This document shows positions 33,628 to 41,977 of a stretch of DNA of 64,000 nt, in pieces. Below the pieces are notes generated by a model. That model saw only the letters and a program-made list of their open reading frames with translations. It had not been told where the DNA came from and made no database searches. The position numbers were made by a program, and so were the translations under genes. Source of the stretch: CAVQYV01 sp963718295 [NCBI: uncultured Methylomirabilota bacterium] (GTDB taxonomy: Bacteria > Methylomirabilota > Methylomirabilia > CAVQYV01); contig CAVQYV010000008.1 in NCBI GenBank assembly GCA_963718295.1, forward strand, positions 372,001 to 436,000, given 5' to 3'. Each line of letters starts with the position of its first letter. The stretch's first letter is position 1.

Positions 33628-34910
33628 GACTTCAAATCATCTCCCCTCGCTGGCCAGAGCAGAGCTATTGGGGGTCCATGATCTTCAAATTCCCCACCCT
33701 CGCCCTGACCACTCTGGCGGCCCTCACTCCCCCGGATTGGGAGGTTGTGATTCGGGATGAGAATGTGGAGGACATCGATTTCAACGCCCCTACCGACCTG
33801 GTGGCGATCTCGGCGATGACCCCATTGGCCCCGCGCGCCTATGAGCTGGCCGATCAGTTCAAAAGGGCAGGATCCTCAGTCGTTCTGGGGGGCTTTCACC
33901 CGACGTTCATGCCTCAGGAGGCTCTGCAACATGCCAATGCTGTCGGAATCGGGGAGGCGGAGGGCTATTGGCAGAGGCTGTTGGAGGACTTCCAGAAGGG
34001 TCATCTGGGGAGGGAATACCTGAGCCCCGCCCGCCCCGCCCGCTGGGGTTTGCCCTTTCCTCGTCGGGAGTTGATCCGGGATAAACCCTATTTCTTCGTC
34101 AACACGCTGCAGACCACGCGGGGGTGTCCTTTCCAATGCGAATTCTGCGTGGTAACAACCTTCTATGGACATAGTTATCGAAGCCGACCCCTGGAAGAGA
34201 TAAAGGCCGAAATCCAGGCCCTGGGGGGTGGACTCGACTACCTGTTCTTTGTGGATGACAATATCGTGGGAAGTCGCAGTTATGCGAGGGAGCTTTTTCA
34301 GATGCTCATCCCCTTGAGGAAAAGGTGGCTGAGCCACGCCACGCTCAATCTGGTCGAGGATGCGGAGCTCTTGGACCTTTGTGCCCGCAGTGGCTGTCGG
34401 GGCCTTTTCTTTGGCTTCGAGTCCCTCTCCGAGGCCAATCTCAAGGAGATCGGCAAGAGCGTCAATCGGATCGGGGCATACGAGGAGGCGGTGAAGAAGC
34501 TCCATGACCGGGGCATCGGGGTGGAGGGCTCTTTTGTGGTGGGGTACGACGAGGATGAGTTGTCGGTCTTTGATCGCCTGGCGCATTTCGCGAAAAAGAC
34601 CCGTTTGGACGGGGCCCATGTATGGATCCGCACTCCCCTCCCCGGGACCCGCCTCCATGCCAAACTGGAGGGGCAAGGGAGGATCTTCGAAAGGGATTGG
34701 GCCAAATATGATCTCGCTCACGTGGTCTTTCATCCGAAAAAGATGTCAGCGGAGAGGCTGCAGGAGGGGATGAACGGGTTCTATCGGGAGGTCTATTCCT
34801 ATCCCTCCATGATCAGTCGGCTGCTGCTCTTTCCGGGGAAGCGGGTGCAGGTGTTCGGCCCCATGAACTGGGGGATCCGCCAGGCCTGCAGGAAGAGCGG
34901 GTATTTTTAG
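33624..34910 (+). CDS. B12-binding radical SAM protein 3
   Basis: The 428-residue protein starts at ATG 33624 (MRLQIISPRWPEQSYWGSMI). It has the B12-binding domain (DLVAISAMTPLAPRAYELAD, VVLGGFHPTFMPQEALQHAN), the radical SAM site GCPFQCEFC (Cys168, 172, 175) and YLFFVDDNIVGSRSY. The C-terminal part (TPLPGTRLHAKLEGQGRIFE, HPKKMSAERLQEGMNGFYRE) parallels the protein at 29084. An extension of the frame to 33486 lies inside the deacetylase gene and is not real. It is followed 12 bases later by the ketosynthase gene. Confidence 0.87.
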   Translation: MRLQIISPRWPEQSYWGSMIFKFPTLALTTLAALTPPDWEVVIRDENVEDIDFNAPTDLVAISAMTPLAPRAYELADQFKRAGSSVVLGGFHPTFMPQEALQHANAVGIGEAEGYWQRLLEDFQKGHLGREYLSPARPARWGLPFPRRELIRDKPYFFVNTLQTTRGCPFQCEFCVVTTFYGHSYRSRPLEEIKAEIQALGGGLDYLFFVDDNIVGSRSYARELFQMLIPLRKRWLSHATLNLVEDAELLDLCARSGCRGLFFGFESLSEANLKEIGKSVNRIGAYEEAVKKLHDRGIGVEGSFVVGYDEDELSVFDRLAHFAKKTRLDGAHVWIRTPLPGTRLHAKLEGQGRIFERDWAKYDLAHVVFHPKKMSAERLQEGMNGFYREVYSYPSMISRLLLFPGKRVQVFGPMNWGIRQACRKSGYF

Positions 34911-34922
34911 GGGACGAGAGCC

Positions 34923-36185
34923 GTGGAAAAGCCTGAAGAAGATGGGCCGCACAGGGTAGTAATCGCGGGAATGGGGGTGGTCTCGGCGTTGGGGAGCAGC
35001 ACCGACGCCTTCTGGGAGGGACTCTCCCAGGGCCGCTGCGGAATCGAGCCGGTGACGCTCTTCGATCCCTCTTCCTATCGCAGTCAGCTGGGGGCCCAGG
35101 TGAAGGATCTGGAGCCTGCAAGGTACCTGTCTGCCAAGAAGCTCCGGCGGATGTCCCGTTGCGACCAGATGGGCTTCGTCGCAGCCCATGACGCCCTGAA
35201 GGACTCTAATCTCTCCTGGGAAAAGGTCGATTTGGACCGATTCGGGGTCATTGTGGGGGGAGGGGCCGGCGGGATGAGCTCGTCGGAGGTCTTCTATGAG
35301 GATTTCTATCGGAGGGGGGCGCGCCATGCCCATCCCCTCTCCGTCTTTCCTACTCCTCCCAACATGGTGACGGATTGGGTCTGTCTGGAGTACGGCCTGA
35401 GGGGTCCCCGTTCGACGGTGGTAACCGCCTGCTCCTCGAGTGCGACCTCCGTCGGCTATGCAGCGGACCTGATCCGCTACGGACGGGCGGAGATGATGCT
35501 GGCCGGAGGAAGCGACGCGATGTGCCGGCTCACCTTCGCCGGATTCAATTCGCTCCGGGCCCTGGATGAGATGCCCTGCCGGCCCTTCGATGCCATGCGC
35601 CGGGGCATCTCCCTGGGGGAGGGGGCAGCGTTCCTGCTCCTGGAGGAGATGGGGCATGCCCTGGATCGTGGGGCCAAGATCTATTCGGAGTTCGCGGGAT
35701 ATGGCATCAGCTGCGATGCCTATCACATGACGGCCCCAGACTCGGATGGGGATGGGGCGGTGAGGGCCATAACGTCGGCCCTGGAGGATGCGGGCCTCGC
35801 CCCGGAGGCCGTGGATTACATCAATGCCCACGGGACCGGTACCCAGTATAATGATTTGGTGGAGACCGTGGCCATCAAAAGGGTCTTCGGAGATCGGGCC
35901 TATCTCCTTCCCGTCAGCTCGACGAAGTCCATGATCGGCCATTGTCTGGGGGCCGCCGCCGGCCTGGAAGCGGTGGCCACCGTCTTGGCCATCTGCCACC
36001 AGACGGCTCCCCCCACCATTCACTACCAGAACCGGGATGCCCAATGTGACCTGGATTATGTCCCCAATCAGGCCAGCCATCGGGTCATCCGGGTGGCCCT
36101 GTCCAATTCCTTTGCCTTCGGGGGAAACAACACGGCGATCCTGTTGAAGCAGTTCACCCATCCGACGATCGGGGGAGGAACATAG
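34923..36185 (+). CDS. Beta-ketoacyl synthase (complete, KS-alpha-like)
   Basis: The 420-residue protein is a FabF-type condensing enzyme with the full triad: Cys170 in TACSSS, His303 in NAHGTGT and His340 in KSMIGHCLGAA, plus the C-terminal NSFAFGGNN. It would extend ACP-bound acyl chains with malonyl units. It starts with GTG and shares its last base with the start of the second ketosynthase, so the two are made together, as KS/chain-length-factor pairs are. Confidence 0.93.
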   Translation: MEKPEEDGPHRVVIAGMGVVSALGSSTDAFWEGLSQGRCGIEPVTLFDPSSYRSQLGAQVKDLEPARYLSAKKLRRMSRCDQMGFVAAHDALKDSNLSWEKVDLDRFGVIVGGGAGGMSSSEVFYEDFYRRGARHAHPLSVFPTPPNMVTDWVCLEYGLRGPRSTVVTACSSSATSVGYAADLIRYGRAEMMLAGGSDAMCRLTFAGFNSLRALDEMPCRPFDAMRRGISLGEGAAFLLLEEMGHALDRGAKIYSEFAGYGISCDAYHMTAPDSDGDGAVRAITSALEDAGLAPEAVDYINAHGTGTQYNDLVETVAIKRVFGDRAYLLPVSSTKSMIGHCLGAAAGLEAVATVLAICHQTAPPTIHYQNRDAQCDLDYVPNQASHRVIRVALSNSFAFGGNNTAILLKQFTHPTIGGGT

Positions 36186-37438
36186 TGGCGAACGCCCCCA
36201 AGAAAGGTCGAAGGGTCGTCGTCACGGGTCTGGGGGTCGTCAGCTCGCTGGGGTTGGGTGTAGAGACCTTCTGGGACTCCTTGAGGCAGGGAAGATCGGG
36301 CATCCAGGAGATCTCGCGCTTCGACCCCTCCCTCACCGGCTCCCGTTTCGGGGGAGAGGTGCGCAGCTTCGAACCGAAGGATTTCATGGCTGCCGCCAAG
36401 GTGCGTCGGTTGGACCGGGTGAGCCAGATAGCGGTTGCCGCTGCCCGTCTGGCCTATGAGGATGCCCGATTGCCGGCCTCATCCGAGCCGGCACAGGAGA
36501 TGGGAGTCATCCTCGGGAGTGGCTTCTCCGGCTTGGTCAGCACCGAGGCCTTTTTCCGGTCCTTGTTGGATCTGGGGCCCTCTGGGGCCAATCCCATGCT
36601 TTTCCCCAGCACCGTCCCCAATGCCCCTGCGGCCCAGGTGGCCATCGAAATGGGATTCAAGGGCCCCAACGTCACCTTGTCCCACAAGGAGGTCTCCGGG
36701 GAGAACGCCATCGTCTATGCCTGCGACCTGATCCGCCACGGCAGGGCAAAGATCCTGTTGGCCGGGGCAGTGGATGAGCTGAGCCAGATCCTGCACTTCT
36801 CCCATTGGAAGATGAGAGTGCTCTCCCCTCACCGCAGGGGAGAAGAGGAGATCTCCTGCCCTTTCGACCTTCGGCGAAACGGGATCATCCTGGGGGAAGG
36901 GGCAGGAATCGTGGTGCTGGAGGAGTTATCCCATGCCCGGTCTCGGAAGGCCCCCATCTACGAGGAGGTAGCGGGATGGGGAATGAGCGGTACCGCTTGC
37001 CAGCTGAGCGATTATGAGGGGGGAGGGGATGGGCTGGAGGCGTCCATGAGATTGGCCTTGAAGGATGCGGACCTTTCCCCGGATGAGGTATTCTCGATCA
37101 GTGCCTGCGCCAATTCCTCCGTCGACTTGGACCGGGCGGAGGCCCGGGCCATCCGGCGGATCTGGGGAGATGAAGCCTCGCGGATTCCGGTCAGTGCCAT
37201 CAAATCCATGTTGGGTGAATTCAACTCCTGCGGCGGATTGAGGGTGGTGGCTTCTGCCCTTTCTCTCCGGCACCAATGGATACCCCCCACCATCCATTAT
37301 CGGGTCTCGGATCCGGACTGCAAACTGAATTGCGTTCCCAACACGGGCAGGGCTGCTCCACTGCAAAACATCCTGATCAATGGATCATCCAGTGGGGGAA
37401 GTCATATCTCCCTAATCCTGCGCAGATCTGTGGAGTGA
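36185..37438 (+). CDS. Ketosynthase homologue without catalytic residues (chain-length-factor-like)
   Basis: The 417-residue protein keeps the thiolase fold (RRVVVTGLGVVSSLGLGVET, NGIILGEGAGIVVLEE) but has lost every catalytic residue. The position of the active Cys is Glu169 (TLSHKEVSGEN), the first His is Cys (SACANSS instead of NAHGTGT), and the second His is Glu (KSMLGEFNSCGG). Partner subunits of this kind (KS-beta/CLF in type II polyketide and aryl polyene systems) set chain length. The GTG start uses the last base of the upstream stop codon. Confidence 0.88.
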   Translation: MANAPKKGRRVVVTGLGVVSSLGLGVETFWDSLRQGRSGIQEISRFDPSLTGSRFGGEVRSFEPKDFMAAAKVRRLDRVSQIAVAAARLAYEDARLPASSEPAQEMGVILGSGFSGLVSTEAFFRSLLDLGPSGANPMLFPSTVPNAPAAQVAIEMGFKGPNVTLSHKEVSGENAIVYACDLIRHGRAKILLAGAVDELSQILHFSHWKMRVLSPHRRGEEEISCPFDLRRNGIILGEGAGIVVLEELSHARSRKAPIYEEVAGWGMSGTACQLSDYEGGGDGLEASMRLALKDADLSPDEVFSISACANSSVDLDRAEARAIRRIWGDEASRIPVSAIKSMLGEFNSCGGLRVVASALSLRHQWIPPTIHYRVSDPDCKLNCVPNTGRAAPLQNILINGSSSGGSHISLILRRSVE

Positions 37439-37459
37439 TCGCTGGGGGAAAGGACTGCT

Positions 37460-39001
37460 ATGAAAGGAAGTCAGGCCGTTTCCGATATTGCTGCCTCTGT
37501 CCCATCCCGCGATTCCTATGATGTGGTGGTCATCGGTGGGGGGATCGGGGGCCTCTCTTGCGCCGCACTGCTGGCTCGAGAGGGTGCAAAGGTATTGGTG
37601 GTGGAGCAGAATCCATTCCCAGGCGGCTATTGCACCTCCTTCCAAAGGAATGGGTTCACCTTCGACGCAGCGATCAGCTCCCTGTCCTGCTGCAGTCGAT
37701 CGGGCTGGATCGGGGAGTTCGTTTGTAGCTTACAGCTGGATCGAGAAATCGAATTCATCCCCTTGAATCCCATCAAAGAGCTCATCTTCCCCGACTTTCG
37801 CTTCTCCCTCTGCGCCCCCTGTGGGCAGTACGAGGAGGAGCTGAAAAGGAGATTCCCGGCGGAAGCGGTGGGCATCGAAAGAGTGATCGGCGCCCTGGAA
37901 GGTATCTTCCGGGAGCTGAAAAGCATGCCTCCTCTCTTCGATCCGGAATCCCGGAGGGGATTTGCCTCCCAGTATCCTTACTTCACCCAATACCGGTCCG
38001 TTACCCTGGGACAGTTGCTGGATGAACACTTGCACGACGATCGCCTCAAAGGGCTGCTCTGTGGGCACTGCATGTATTTGGGAGTCCCCTCCTCCAGGGC
38101 CTCTTTGATCAGCGTGGGAGGCATGCTCATGGGATATTTACAGGATGGGGCCTATCAGGCGAAGGGCGGAGTGCAGCGCTTGCCCGATATCCTGTCCCAA
38201 GGGCTGAAGAGGTGGGGGGGCCAGATCCTGTTTTCGCGGCGGGCCATCCAGATCCGCACCCAGGGGAATCGAGTGACGGGGGTGGGGCTGGAAGATGGGC
38301 AAGAGGTCAAAGCGGGAGCGGTGGTGGCGGCGATGGATGCCCGCCAAACCTTTTCGCGGTTATTGGAGGGAGATGGGCTTGTTTCAGGCCAGCGGCGGAG
38401 AATCGAGGCCATGAGGCCCTCCATCTCCTATTTCCTGGTATACTTGGGTGTCGATCTGCCCCTGGAGGAGATGGGGGTCTGCCACCATATCGACTGTTTC
38501 TCCACCTTTGACATCGAGTCCATCTTCCGGACGCAGATGGCGGGGGAGTTCGGAGAGGAAGCCACGTCCCTGGGCATAGCGATTCCCACTTTGGTGGATC
38601 CCGAATTGGCACCCAAGGGAAGTCATGTCGTCATCCTGAGCTGCCTCACGCCTTATGGAGGTCGGACCCATTGGGCGGGCGCCAGGGAGGGGGTAGCCCA
38701 ATTCCTGATCCAGGGGGCCGAAAAGGTCATACCCGGTCTTTCTCAACATATTCGGGTGCAAGAGACCTGTACCCCCGTCACCCTGGAACGCTATACCTCC
38801 AATTTCGAGGGAGCGGCCTTTGGGTGGGAGCAGAGCCCCGATCAAGTTGGCCCCCGGCGTCTTGCGCCTCGGACCCCCATCGAGAATCTATACCTGGCGG
38901 GTCATTGGACCTGCCCGGGCGGGGGAGTGGCCTCCGCGGTGGTATCGGGAAGGATGGCCGCTCAGGAGGTCTTGCGGTCGGGGAGTCCGCGGAAAGGATG
39001 A
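37460..39001 (+). CDS. FAD-dependent oxidoreductase, phytoene desaturase (CrtI)-like
   Basis: The 513-residue flavoprotein starts with a Rossmann motif (VVVIGGGIGGLSCAALLARE), then NPFPGGYCTSFQRNGFTFDA, has a substrate-domain middle (YQAKGGVQRLPDILSQGLKR) and ends with the FAD motif NLYLAGHWTCPGGGVASAVV. CrtI-like enzymes desaturate, saturate or isomerise polyene chains. Together with KS and KS-beta it points to a polyunsaturated or cyclised acyl product. Proteins of this type are also found in candidate ladderane lipid clusters of anammox bacteria. Confidence 0.88.
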   Translation: MKGSQAVSDIAASVPSRDSYDVVVIGGGIGGLSCAALLAREGAKVLVVEQNPFPGGYCTSFQRNGFTFDAAISSLSCCSRSGWIGEFVCSLQLDREIEFIPLNPIKELIFPDFRFSLCAPCGQYEEELKRRFPAEAVGIERVIGALEGIFRELKSMPPLFDPESRRGFASQYPYFTQYRSVTLGQLLDEHLHDDRLKGLLCGHCMYLGVPSSRASLISVGGMLMGYLQDGAYQAKGGVQRLPDILSQGLKRWGGQILFSRRAIQIRTQGNRVTGVGLEDGQEVKAGAVVAAMDARQTFSRLLEGDGLVSGQRRRIEAMRPSISYFLVYLGVDLPLEEMGVCHHIDCFSTFDIESIFRTQMAGEFGEEATSLGIAIPTLVDPELAPKGSHVVILSCLTPYGGRTHWAGAREGVAQFLIQGAEKVIPGLSQHIRVQETCTPVTLERYTSNFEGAAFGWEQSPDQVGPRRLAPRTPIENLYLAGHWTCPGGGVASAVVSGRMAAQEVLRSGSPRKG

Positions 39002-39053
39002 GGAGGGGAAGAGGGCCCTGGGCCCTTTACCGGTGCAACCTTACGGGCTCAGC

Positions 39054-39425
39054 TCACGCCTTGGGATCGGGAGGCTGGTCCTGGCCGGCCAGGTAATCCA
39101 GGATCAGTTGGTCAAAGGTCTTCTCGGAGGAAGTCAGATCCGCGGCGAATTCGCGCGGGGGCTCGACGCCCGTTGCCGCCGCGAACTTTCCGGAACGAAG
39201 ATCGGAAATCATCTTCTGATGCTGTCGGCGCATGAGCTCGAGAATCTGGGGCTCGGTAAGCTTTTGGGGAAAGAGGGATACGTAATTGGTTTTGATTCGG
39301 GCGATGATGGCTCCTTTATGATAGAGAAGGGTCAGGGCATAGGGATCTGGTCCCGCCACATCTTCGGTTTGGACATGGTAGATTCGCTTGTTGTAGGTTA
39401 TGTCGGTGTTGAATCCGGTGATCAT
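39054..39425 (-). CDS. Conserved hypothetical protein, opposite to the cluster
   Basis: The 123-residue protein starts MITGFNTDITYNKRIYHVQT EDVAG and continues YALTLLYHKGAIIARIKTNY, a small domain seen in deltaproteobacterial proteins of unknown function (a FNTDxxYxGxxYHVQTED pattern). I chose ATG 39425; the longer frame to 39476 adds residues with no family match. It is the only minus-strand gene between 27.7 and 52 kb and separates the flavoprotein gene from the activase-like genes. Confidence 0.6.
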   Translation of the reverse strand: MITGFNTDITYNKRIYHVQTEDVAGPDPYALTLLYHKGAIIARIKTNYVSLFPQKLTEPQILELMRRQHQKMISDLRSGKFAAATGVEPPREFAADLTSSEKTFDQLILDYLAGQDQPPDPKA

Positions 39426-39526
39426 CGCCAATCCAATTCCTGACCGTTGAGCCAATCGGGCAAATAGTAATATCAAGTCCCTTACTGTGCAAGATGTTTT
39501 TGGTGTCCTGGGAAATGGATGAGGCT

Positions 39527-40528
39527 ATGACGACCCGTGTGGGCATCACCCGATCCCTTCTCTTTTTTCACTATTATCCCCTTTGGAGATCCTTCTTTCG
39601 GGGCCTGGGAGCAGAGATCGTCCTGTCGGCTCCCACGACCCGGAAGATCCTGGAGAGGGGCATCCAATTGGGGGTCTCAGACCTATGCCTGCCCATGAAG
39701 CTCCACCTGGGCCACGTCGAGGCCTTGCAGGGGGAGATCGACTTCCTGTTTCTTCCGCGGCTGGTGAGCCTCTCCCCCGATTCCTATTTTTGTCCCAAAT
39801 TCCTGGGGCTCCCGGATGTTGTCCGGGCCAGCATCGACGGTCTTCCCCCGCTGCTGTCCCCCTGTTTCAATGCCAAGGTAGCCCATGGGGGACTCAATGA
39901 GGGGTTCATGGAAGTGGGCAGAGTCCTGGGAGTGAGAGAGAGAACGATCCAAGCGGCCCTCCATGAGGCCCTTGAGGTCCAGGGTCGATTCGAAGCCCTG
40001 CTGAAGGGGGGTTGGCTCCCCCTGGCCGCCATGGAAGCGTTAGAGAAAAGCGGAGGAGATGAGGATGAGACGGGGACGATCCCCGGGGATGGCCATCCTT
40101 TCATCGCAATCATCGGCCATCCCTACAACTTGTATGATGAGTACCTCAATTTCGATCTCCTCAACCAGATCCGGAAGAAGGGCTATCGGCTGCTTACGCC
40201 TGAGAGGGTCAGCTGGGAAGAGGTGGAAGAGAAGAATGCTCTCCTCCGGAAAAAGGTATACTGGAGCCTGAGCCGACGCATTGTGGGGGCGGCCTTGAGC
40301 TTCCTTTGCTCCGAGTGGATCGAAGGCATGATCTTCCTCTCCTCCTTTGGGTGCGGCCCGGATTCATTTAGCAAAGACCTCGTCGATCGCCGGGTCAAAA
40401 CCACGTATCCGGTGCCTTATCTCTCACTGGTGTTGGATGAGCACACATCCCCCGCTGGCCTGCAGACCCGCCTGGATGCCTTCCTGGATATGGTCAGCTG
40501 GAGGAGGTTGAAGGTACATGGCAAGTGA
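39527..40528 (+). CDS. Acyl-CoA dehydratase activase-related protein (DUF2229-like), 1
   Basis: The 333-residue protein starts MTTRVGITRSLLFFHYYPLW RSFFRGLGAEIV and has LGVSDLCLPMKLHLGHVEAL, FLFLPRLVSLSPDSYFCPKF LGLPDVVR, the DUF2229 pattern of 2-hydroxyacyl-CoA dehydratase activator-related proteins. Near the end FGCGPDSF and DEHTSPAGLQTRLDAF are further family motifs. The ATPase (BadF/HgdC) domain is absent. Conserved Cys may hold an iron-sulfur cluster used for low-potential electron transfer. A second paralogue follows after a repeat region. Confidence 0.8.
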   Translation: MTTRVGITRSLLFFHYYPLWRSFFRGLGAEIVLSAPTTRKILERGIQLGVSDLCLPMKLHLGHVEALQGEIDFLFLPRLVSLSPDSYFCPKFLGLPDVVRASIDGLPPLLSPCFNAKVAHGGLNEGFMEVGRVLGVRERTIQAALHEALEVQGRFEALLKGGWLPLAAMEALEKSGGDEDETGTIPGDGHPFIAIIGHPYNLYDEYLNFDLLNQIRKKGYRLLTPERVSWEEVEEKNALLRKKVYWSLSRRIVGAALSFLCSEWIEGMIFLSSFGCGPDSFSKDLVDRRVKTTYPVPYLSLVLDEHTSPAGLQTRLDAFLDMVSWRRLKVHGK

Positions 40529-40532
40529 AGCT

Positions 40533-40623
40533 CCCCGCCCCCAGGGCGGTGGGTTCCCGAAAATGAAGCAGATGTCGATCGGGTCGGCCCCCTTGACCCC
40601 GCCCCCAGGGCGGTCTTGCGGGG
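40533..40623. repeat. Duplicated GC-rich hairpin between the two DUF2229 genes
   Basis: CCCCGCCCCCAGGGCGGT occurs twice as an exact 18-base direct repeat (40533-40550 and 40597-40614). Each copy folds into CCGCCC/GGGCGG; the second can also form CCCCGC (40597-40602) with GCGGGG (40618-40623). The flanking GTGAAGCTCCCC recurs at about 60703-60714. This is a REP-like pair and may also slow transcription or stabilise the message inside the cluster. Confidence 0.55.
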
Positions 40624-40635
40624 CATGCTTCGGTC

Positions 40636-41904
40636 ATGGCTCTCATAGGGGTCCCTTTACTTCTCATGGATGATCTTAAGTCCTTACGAATCACGGTCCC
40701 CCACATGGGGAGGATCGACCTCGCCTATGCCCGGGTGCTGGAGAGGAGGGGCGTGCAGGTCATCGTCCCTCCCCGACCCAACGCCCGTTCCCTCAAGCTG
40801 GGGAGCCAAGTCTCGCCCGAATTTGCCTGCCTTCCCTTCAAGCTCAACATGGGCAACATGATCGAAGCCCTGGAGAGGGGAGCCAATACGATCCTCACCT
40901 ACGGGGGATGCGGACCCTGCCGTTTCGGCTATTATGGCTGTCTGCAGGAGGAGATCCTGAAGGACCTGGGCTATCAGTTCGTTATGGGCACCACCGATGA
41001 CCCGGATCAAATGTCCTCCACCCTCGCTACCATCCGCCAGATCACGGGAATTCGGTCTCGCTGGGAGGCATTCAAGATCTTTTACTTCATGATGAAGAGA
41101 CTCTCTGCGGCCGACGAGGCGCGAAGGATGTCCCTTGGGGTCCGACCCCGGGAAAGGAAAGCAAATGAAGCCTCAGAGGCTTATCAGAAGGCGCTGGCCC
41201 GGATCGATGCGACCTCCTCTGCGGGGGAATTGCGCCGAACGAAGAGAAAGATCCGGCGCATGTTCTCTTCCATTCCCCTGGCTTCGAACCAGACATCTGC
41301 CGTGAAAATCGGCATCGTGGGAGAGCTCTTCATGGTAGAGGAGCCCAACGCCAATTTCGAGTTGGAGGAGAAGTTGGGAAGGATGGGGGCTCAGGTGGAG
41401 AGGGGGATATGGCTTTCCGAGTGGCTCAATGAGCGGTTTCACTTCGAGCCATGGAGGAAGGCCAAGACCAAGAGGGCCAAGAGGCTGGCGCGGGGATATC
41501 TGGAGCATTCGGCAGGAGGGGAGAGTCTCATCTCGGTAGGAGGGGCGATTGACTTCGCCCGAAAAGGATTCGATGGGGTCGTTCACCTGATGCCCTTTAC
41601 CTGCATGCCCGAGATTGTCGCCCAGGGCATCTTGACCCGGGTGAGCCGGGACTTCTCGTTGCCGGTCCTCACGCTGATTATCGATGAGCATACGACCGAG
41701 GTAGGTGTCAACACCCGATTGGAAGCCTTTGTGGATCTGTTGCGGGCTCGAAAGGGAAGAACCCGGGGCGGAGGCGGGGCCGACCTGCCGCCGAAACCCA
41801 GAAGTCCAGAAGTCAGGGGGGCTGAGAGGAGAGCAGGGAATCGGGCCAGCAGTGGCGCACTCATAATCGTTTGCAGCCCTCCTCCCGAGAATCGAGCAGG
41901 ATAG
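40636..41904 (+). CDS. Acyl-CoA dehydratase activase-related protein (DUF2229-like), 2
   Basis: The 422-residue protein reads LRITVPHMGRIDLAYARVLE, SPEFACLPFKLNMGNMIEAL ERGANTIL, GGCGPCRFGYYGCLQEEIL and, further on, LMPFTCMPEIVAQGILTRVS and LTLIIDEHTTEVGVNTRLEAF. These are the two Cys-rich motifs of activase-related proteins without the ATPase part. The C-terminal about 45 residues are low complexity. The true start may be Met11 (40666), since no ribosome binding site is clear at either. With its paralogue it probably forms a pair in an unusual redox or dehydration step. Confidence 0.78.
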   Translation: MALIGVPLLLMDDLKSLRITVPHMGRIDLAYARVLERRGVQVIVPPRPNARSLKLGSQVSPEFACLPFKLNMGNMIEALERGANTILTYGGCGPCRFGYYGCLQEEILKDLGYQFVMGTTDDPDQMSSTLATIRQITGIRSRWEAFKIFYFMMKRLSAADEARRMSLGVRPRERKANEASEAYQKALARIDATSSAGELRRTKRKIRRMFSSIPLASNQTSAVKIGIVGELFMVEEPNANFELEEKLGRMGAQVERGIWLSEWLNERFHFEPWRKAKTKRAKRLARGYLEHSAGGESLISVGGAIDFARKGFDGVVHLMPFTCMPEIVAQGILTRVSRDFSLPVLTLIIDEHTTEVGVNTRLEAFVDLLRARKGRTRGGGGADLPPKPRSPEVRGAERRAGNRASSGALIIVCSPPPENRAG

Positions 41905-41977
41905 GTTCCTCTCTGAAGATTTTCGTTGCAATTGCTCTTTTTTTCTGCTAATTCTTTTCGCCCTCAGGGGGAACTCA

